Origin: Ehretia macrophylla
Taxonomy: Eukaryota; Streptophyta; Magnoliopsida; Boraginales; Ehretiaceae
Direction of reading: 5' to 3'
Assembly (NCBI GenBank): GCA_037974665.1
Contig: CM075764.1
Location: 88,840,825-88,904,824, forward strand
Length of the DNA stretch: 64,000 nucleotides
Shown in pieces: positions 58,839 through 64,000 of the stretch; position 1 is the first letter of the stretch; the number at the start of each line of letters is the position of its first letter. Made by a program: the position numbers and the translations under genes. The notes under the pieces were generated by a model. It worked only from the letters and a program-made list of their open reading frames with translations, ran no database searches and had not been told where the DNA came from.

Positions 58839-58851
58839 TTTTCTTGTAGTG
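58839..58851 (-). repeat. Right terminal inverted repeat of CACTA-A
   Basis: TTTTCTTGTAGTG, followed by the GAT duplication. Confidence 0.93.
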
Positions 58852-59167
58852 GATGACATAACCTGTCACGACTTATCAGACTCCAACGCAACCATCCTTT
58901 GCGAGTTTGTCTCTCCGTACGACCTTCCTAAGCTTATTGATTAGATTTTCATTCTTATTGACTTTTTTCAATTGAGGTTCTAAATAGTTTGATGGAGATG
59001 GTTGCTCCTCCTACTCAATACTCTCTATTTTTGTGCATCTTTTTGTCATCGTTTTAAAATATAGAGAACCAAAATATAATTTTATTAAAAATTAGAGGAC
59101 CAATAGGATTCATGTATACACTATTAATTACTGTTAAGTTACACTTGGAAAGTTTTACTATTTTAAA

Positions 59168-59246
59168 TGGGTGGCGGTGGTGAGTTTTGAACTGAAGACC
59201 TTTTGGTACCTAAACTCTAATACCATGTTAAGTTATCACCTCATCT
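59168..59246 (-). repeat. tRNA-derived SINE-like head (unit 3)
   Basis: Duplicate of 5241-5320, with the same A-box-like and B-box-like parts on the minus strand. Confidence 0.35.
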
Positions 59247-59729
59247 AAAAACTTAAACTTTATTATATTATTTATTATATTCAACAATTACAAACCTTGG
59301 ATTGTCTTAAGGGAATTTTTTACAAACTACTCTTCATGTATAGGTAGTGGCACTTTACTCCGTGATGTATTATAGTGATCACTCAAATCCTTTGACTAAC
59401 GATCTAATGAAACAAGATTAATATCAATTTTATATTTCAATATTACATGTCGTGACCGTATGGTATGGAGAATTCTAAGGATTTTCAGTTGATCATGGAT
59501 TGAAAGAACATGCTTCTTTGATTGCCAATTGATAGTTCCTTTGAACATGTAAGTTAACGCTCGACCTTAACGTTCCTAATTTTAAATATGACTCAACATT
59601 GACATATATTATATTAAGCTTTTATGCCTTGCAGCTAGCCTATACTAATAGTTTGGATGATCAAGTAAAATATCTTTCAATAGACCCAAGTAGGTGTGTG
59701 CACACATGGTAAAAGTATTTGGTTTTTTT

Positions 59730-60395
59730 TTTTTTTTACAAAAAAAGTACTTGGTAAATGTATACAGATTTCACACATTGGCATATGATCATCGAAGACT
59801 GTAATAAATAGTAGAGTCTTCGTTGAAAGGACAATGTTTTGATACGAAGGAGAGTACTTGCAACGGTTTGTTGACTAACACTATTGAGTTAAAATACCAT
59901 AATTTGACTTTGAAATGTATGAGAGTGGTTCTCTTCAAGTGTGAGTGGTATAATTATCAAAACAATAAGGGATTAAAGGTTCATTTAAAATATTGACTGA
60001 CTTATATAAATGTGAAGAAAATATACCTAAAGTATGAACCTTTGTCTTAGCTGAATAAGCACATCCTTTTTACTACGCCAAGTATCCAGATTCTAAGAGA
60101 GACTGAATAAATTGGTGTGCTGTTTGTAAGATCAAACGAAGGAATCACTATGATATGCCTAGGGAAGAGCATGAAATAGATGAACACTTTCCTTTTTATA
60201 TAGGCGGATGAAATGGACGTGCCATTAATACTACCGAATGATAACGATTTTTTTATTCGTTCTCCTGAGTTAGGTCAATATATTGGACTAGTTGGAGATG
60301 ATGAAGATGAATACCAGGGTGATGATAGCGATACAAATTGTGACAATGAATCTTACAATGGTACGAAAGTAGACGATGATGAACTGTCTTATTAA
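59730..60395 (+). pseudogene. CACTA transposase C-terminal fragment (DUF4216 region), unit 3
   Basis: Broken DUF4216 strands (VVLFKCEWYN near 59933) and a final open exon at 60204-60395, identical in protein to unit 2. Confidence 0.63.
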
Positions 60396-60422
60396 TATTA
60401 GAACTAATGAAGTCAATGTGTA

Positions 60423-60424
<2 letters not shown>

Positions 60425-60470
<46 letters not shown>
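60425..60470. repeat. AT microsatellite, unit 3
   Basis: The longest of the three allelic (TA)n runs. Confidence 0.75.
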
Positions 60471-60472
<2 letters not shown>

Positions 60473-60571
60473 GTATTTGAGTGTTTGTATGATAGAATCG
60501 ACATTAAAAGAGTTTAATATATAAGATGTTTTTTATATTTTGTATGTATACTTACAATACATATATACACA

Positions 60572-61690
60572 TTGATAGCAAGAGGTAGAGGCTCTCAGAG
60601 ATATCCACACTCTTTGGGTCACTGTCAAGACCAAATGCTGACGGTGCTTCTGGTTCTTCACAGGCCCCTACATGTTCTGGTGATCGAGCCTTCCCTACCA
60701 CCCGAGCTCTATCGCCTGGATTGTCACAGCACCTATCTGACAACCAAGTGTATGACGAGGATACGCATGTAGATATTGGTGGCACACCTATCAGCAGCGA
60801 TCCACGTTAGTCTACATAGCCAGAGTCATCAAGTCAAGCCGAAGGCACTACAGATTGGCAAGGGTTCGATTTTCACTTGTTAGAGGCTTATACAACATGA
60901 TTGGCAGATGGACGTACACATGTCTGGATGTAAAACAATGGGTAAGCATTGATTTCCATCTAATTGTGTAAAAGGTTAATTCATTTTTCCATAAATTTAT
61001 TTTTATTGCAAATATAAAAATATGTATATTTTATTGTTAACAAATTTGTATTATCTGCGCGACCCTTTGAGAGTTTAAGAACATTCTCGTGGGAGGATAC
61101 ACCGGAGCATGTACTACATATTCAAAGGTTATGCTAGAGATTAACGATCAATGGTTTTTCTTCCTTGTGGTTTTAGAGACATTACAAGTGGTATCTCTAT
61201 GAGAGTCAACGCGTAAGGAAGCATTTCCATATGAAGGTAGGGGAAAGGATCAAGGACCAGTTGTACAAGACCTGTTGAGAGAACAAGAGGTTTGACTGGA
61301 CTTCTGAGGAAAGTTGGGAATAGATTAAAGTGCGACGGCAGGATCGCAAATAGGTAAAGAATGCATTACAAAAACAAGGATAAGCGACTTAAGTCCCCAT
61401 CTATGTACTACACTGGCTTCACCCTATTTCATGATATCAAGAGGCAGATGGTGTGTATCAAAAATATTTTAATTTACTTTTGTACGTGAAATTATCTATT
61501 TCATGTCTTATACACTTGCCTAATTATTTTGGACTTGAAAAACAGCTAATTAAATTTTGTATTTGTGTTGCGCACAAGACGAAAAAGAAGGCCCGCGGAT
61601 CACTTGTGCTGAGGTTTTCAAGGTGGCTCATACTAAGGGTAACAATCAGGACATCCAATTTATTGATCCGAAGGCTGGTAAGATGATAGT
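60572..61690 (+). pseudogene. Decayed CACTA second ORF (Transposase_24-like), unit 3
   Basis: Same parts as 6616-7735. It keeps the segment near 60825-60900 that unit 2 lost, with several stops. Confidence 0.52.
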
Positions 61691-61732
61691 AAGTATTTAA
61701 ATTGTATTTTTCATTTCATCAAATATTTTTAA

Positions 61733-64000
61733 TTAATGTAATGGTAATACTAATTTTTTTGAAAAATTTGACTTTATAAGAACCATATAATGAGCTACTT
61801 CAGTAGCGTGGGGTTGCGAGCCAAGCCGATCTACCGTACTGCTAGTTAATCTCGACCAGGTCTTCCGCATAGGTAGGGTAACACACGATGTCCCCATGAA
61901 GAGATGGAAAAGTATATATTTTCTCATATATTCAAGGTTTACATGTATACTCTATTTATAATACAAGAGTAACTATGATAAGCAACAAGGATAAGTATAA
62001 GCAGAAGTAGTTACAACAAGGTAAATCAAAACCAATATAATTATCCTAATATTTATCTTCTATCACGCCCCCTCAAGCAAAGCAGGGTCACAAACTGTGA
62101 GCTTGGATCGAAGGAGACGGAAACGATTAATGGACAATCCTTTGGTCATTATGTCGGCAAGCTGATCAAGAGTAGAAGTGAAACGAACAACAAGTCCCCA
62201 GAGGCAATTTTCTCACGTACAAAATGTACATCTATCTCATTATGCTTGGTGCGAGCATGGTAGACAGGATTAGCAGTGAGATATGTGGCACCAATGTTAT
62301 CACACCAAAGTTCTGGAGGCGAAGTAACAGATACTTCAAGTTCAGATAAGAGAGTTTTCAACCAACATAGCTCAGTTGTAGCAAAGGCAATGGCCTTGTA
62401 TTTCGCCTCTGTACTCGAACGGGAGATAGTAGTTTGCTTGCGAGTAGCCCAGGAAATAAGATTCGGACCCAGAAAAATACAATAGCCATGCGAACTACGT
62501 CGATCATCCGGACAACCTGCCCAATCAGAATCCGAATAAGCATAAAGACTGAGATCACTGGACGCTTTAATGTTAAGTCCATACGAAGTGGTGTCCTTGA
62601 GATAATGTAGAATACGTTTTACGGCGGTCCAATGAGGCTCGGTCGGAGCATGCATGAACTGATACACTTTGTTCACTGCAAAGGCAATATCAGGTCTAGT
62701 AATTGTTAAATATTGAAGAGCCCCTACAATACTGCGATATAAGGTCGGATCAGAGAAGGGATCGCCCTCATGTTGCGAAAGTTGCTGATTGGGCGTAATG
62801 GGAGAGGAGACGGGTTTTGCCCCCATGAGCTTAGCACGAGCAATAAGATCCAGTGTATACTTTTGTTGACTTAAGTGAATTCTTGTAGAACTAGAAGTAA
62901 CCTGTATGCCCAAGAAATAAGAAAGGGAACCCATGTCCTTCAAGGCAAACTGTTGGTTTAATAACTTGGCAACAGAAGAAATTGTTTGCTCATTACTTCT
63001 TGTCAAAATGATATCATCAACAGAAACCAAGAAAAACATAAGTTCACGAGAGTCACGACGAATAAACAGAGATGTATCATATTCAGCTGGATGAAAACCA
63101 AGACCCTGAAGACACGAACTCAGATGAGAAAACCATGTTCGAGGAGCCTATTTGAGCCCATAAATAGTTTTCTGTAGATGACAGACATAATCTGGAAAAG
63201 CCGAGTTAGTGTAACCTGGTGGTTGAGCCATGTAGACTTATTCAGTGAGCAAACCATGGAGAAAGGCATTGTTGACATCAAACTACCTTATGGACCAATG
63301 CTGGGATAACACAATACTCAGAACAAACCGAATTGTAGTAGCTTTAACCACCGGACTGAAAGTCTCATTATAATCCACACCTGCTTCTTGACTATACCTC
63401 TTAGCAACGAGCCTTTCTTTGTATTGATCAACTGAGCCATCTGATTTACACTTAATGCGATACACCCATTTGCACCTAATAATATTAGCATTCTGAGGTT
63501 TAGGCACCAAACTCCAAGTGGCATTGAGTAACAAAGCATTATCTACTGACTCCATGGCTGCACGCCATTGAGGGGATCTAGAAGCCTGAGCATAGGTACT
63601 AGGCTCAGACGCAAGAAATTGTGTGAAGACATGTGAAACAGGAGCTTCAATCACTGCATTGAATGTCACAAAATCAGGATCTTGTCTCGGTTTTAACGTG
63701 TGATCTTTGGACCGCGTAACCATTGGGTGTTTAGAAGTAGCAACAATGTCTACTTCCATCAAAGGCACATCCAGATGTTGAGGCAAGACTCCTGAGTCAA
63801 CATTATAAATATTGGAATTTGCGATGGGCAGTGGAGAGAGACTCGGACAAGTGAGCATATGGGTAGAAGTAATATTAGATGAAAGAAATCTGGACAAAGC
63901 ATTAGGAGGAGAGAGATGACGAAAAGAAGGGGACAAGGTGGTCCCACGCGTCAGCTGGGCTGAAAAGGATGGCAAAGCTAATGGGAAATTCTTCTATCAG
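61733..64000 (-). mobile_element. 5'-truncated Copia fragment, unit 3
   Basis: The best-preserved of the three fossils. The reverse transcriptase and RNase H part forms the longest open stretch (about 62.1-63.0 kb), but the element is still truncated and interrupted. The window ends within a few bases of the truncation point seen in units 1 and 2. Confidence 0.85.

Larger units (their letters stand above)
44730..58851. mobile_element. CACTA-A, complete non-autonomous CACTA transposon (copy 2)
   Basis: The termini CACTACAAGAAAA (44730-44742) and TTTTCTTGTAGTG (58839-58851) are perfect 13-bp inverted repeats. GAT flanks both sides (44727-44729 and 58852-58854), the 3-bp duplication typical of CACTA elements. 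The span is 14.1 kb, of which about 6.85 kb is a nested Gypsy-like element, leaving about 7.3 kb. The order is: subterminal motifs, tandem array of about 445 bp repeats, GC-rich island, ACC-rich tracts with an LTR-like remnant, captured LRR-kinase piece, an unrecognised fragment, captured RGGA tail, subterminal motifs. No DDE transposase is visible, so mobility would need a helper element. The empty site is preserved at 27121-27140. Confidence 0.93.
58852..64000. repeat. Tandem segmental duplication, unit 3 (cut by the window end)
   Basis: Colinear with 4926-10000 and 27129-32180. Its reductase gene would be expected about 6 kb beyond the window. Confidence 0.88.

Overview
The window is nuclear DNA of a flowering plant, most likely a eudicot. 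It is AT-rich, has a spliced plant aldo-keto reductase gene, and is dominated by plant transposon families (CACTA, hAT, Mutator-type MITEs, Copia and Gypsy LTR elements). I cannot name the species. I saw no convincing tRNA, rRNA or CRISPR and nothing prokaryotic.

Layout. The backbone is a tandem array of a segment of about 17.5 kb. Unit 1 is 4926-27128, unit 2 is 27129-44729, and unit 3 starts at 58852 and runs off the window. Each unit begins with about 0.9 kb of non-coding DNA holding a SINE-like head. Next come decayed CACTA transposase pieces (a DUF4216 tail and a Transposase_24-like region), a 5'-truncated Copia fragment on the minus strand, and a CACTA-type right arm containing a fold-back MITE. 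A Gypsy-type LTR piece carrying a small hAT element follows, and then a five-exon aldo-keto reductase gene of the perakine reductase/AKR13 type. Unit 1 carries an open 349-aa copy (16031-21769). Unit 2 carries a copy with a premature stop in exon 4 (38216-44250). The gene of unit 3 would lie beyond the window.

Between units 2 and 3 sits a non-autonomous CACTA element, here called CACTA-A (44730-58851), with 13-bp terminal inverted repeats CACTACAAGAAAA and target duplication GAT. The right 4.9 kb of a second copy fills 1-4925. At the equivalent point in unit 2 (about 27129) there is an empty site with a single GAT. CACTA-A carries a tandem array of repeats of about 445 bp, a GC-rich island, ACC-rich tracts, and at least two captured host gene fragments: the N-terminal LRR region of a receptor-like kinase, and the C-terminal tail of an RGGA/HABP4-type RNA-binding protein. 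No transposase is visible in it. Its array is interrupted by a Gypsy-like LTR element (46616-53459, TSD ACCTA), which is itself broken and lacks pol.

Unit 1 alone has a young, nearly full-length Copia element (21846-26692) just after the reductase gene. It landed inside the second target duplication of a tiny poly-A-tailed insertion.

Overall, this is a tandem cluster of a secondary-metabolism-type reductase gene embedded in nested transposons. The three units share features in conflicting patterns, which suggests unequal crossing-over or gene conversion. The most original material is the host-gene capture inside CACTA-A and the filled and empty sites side by side.
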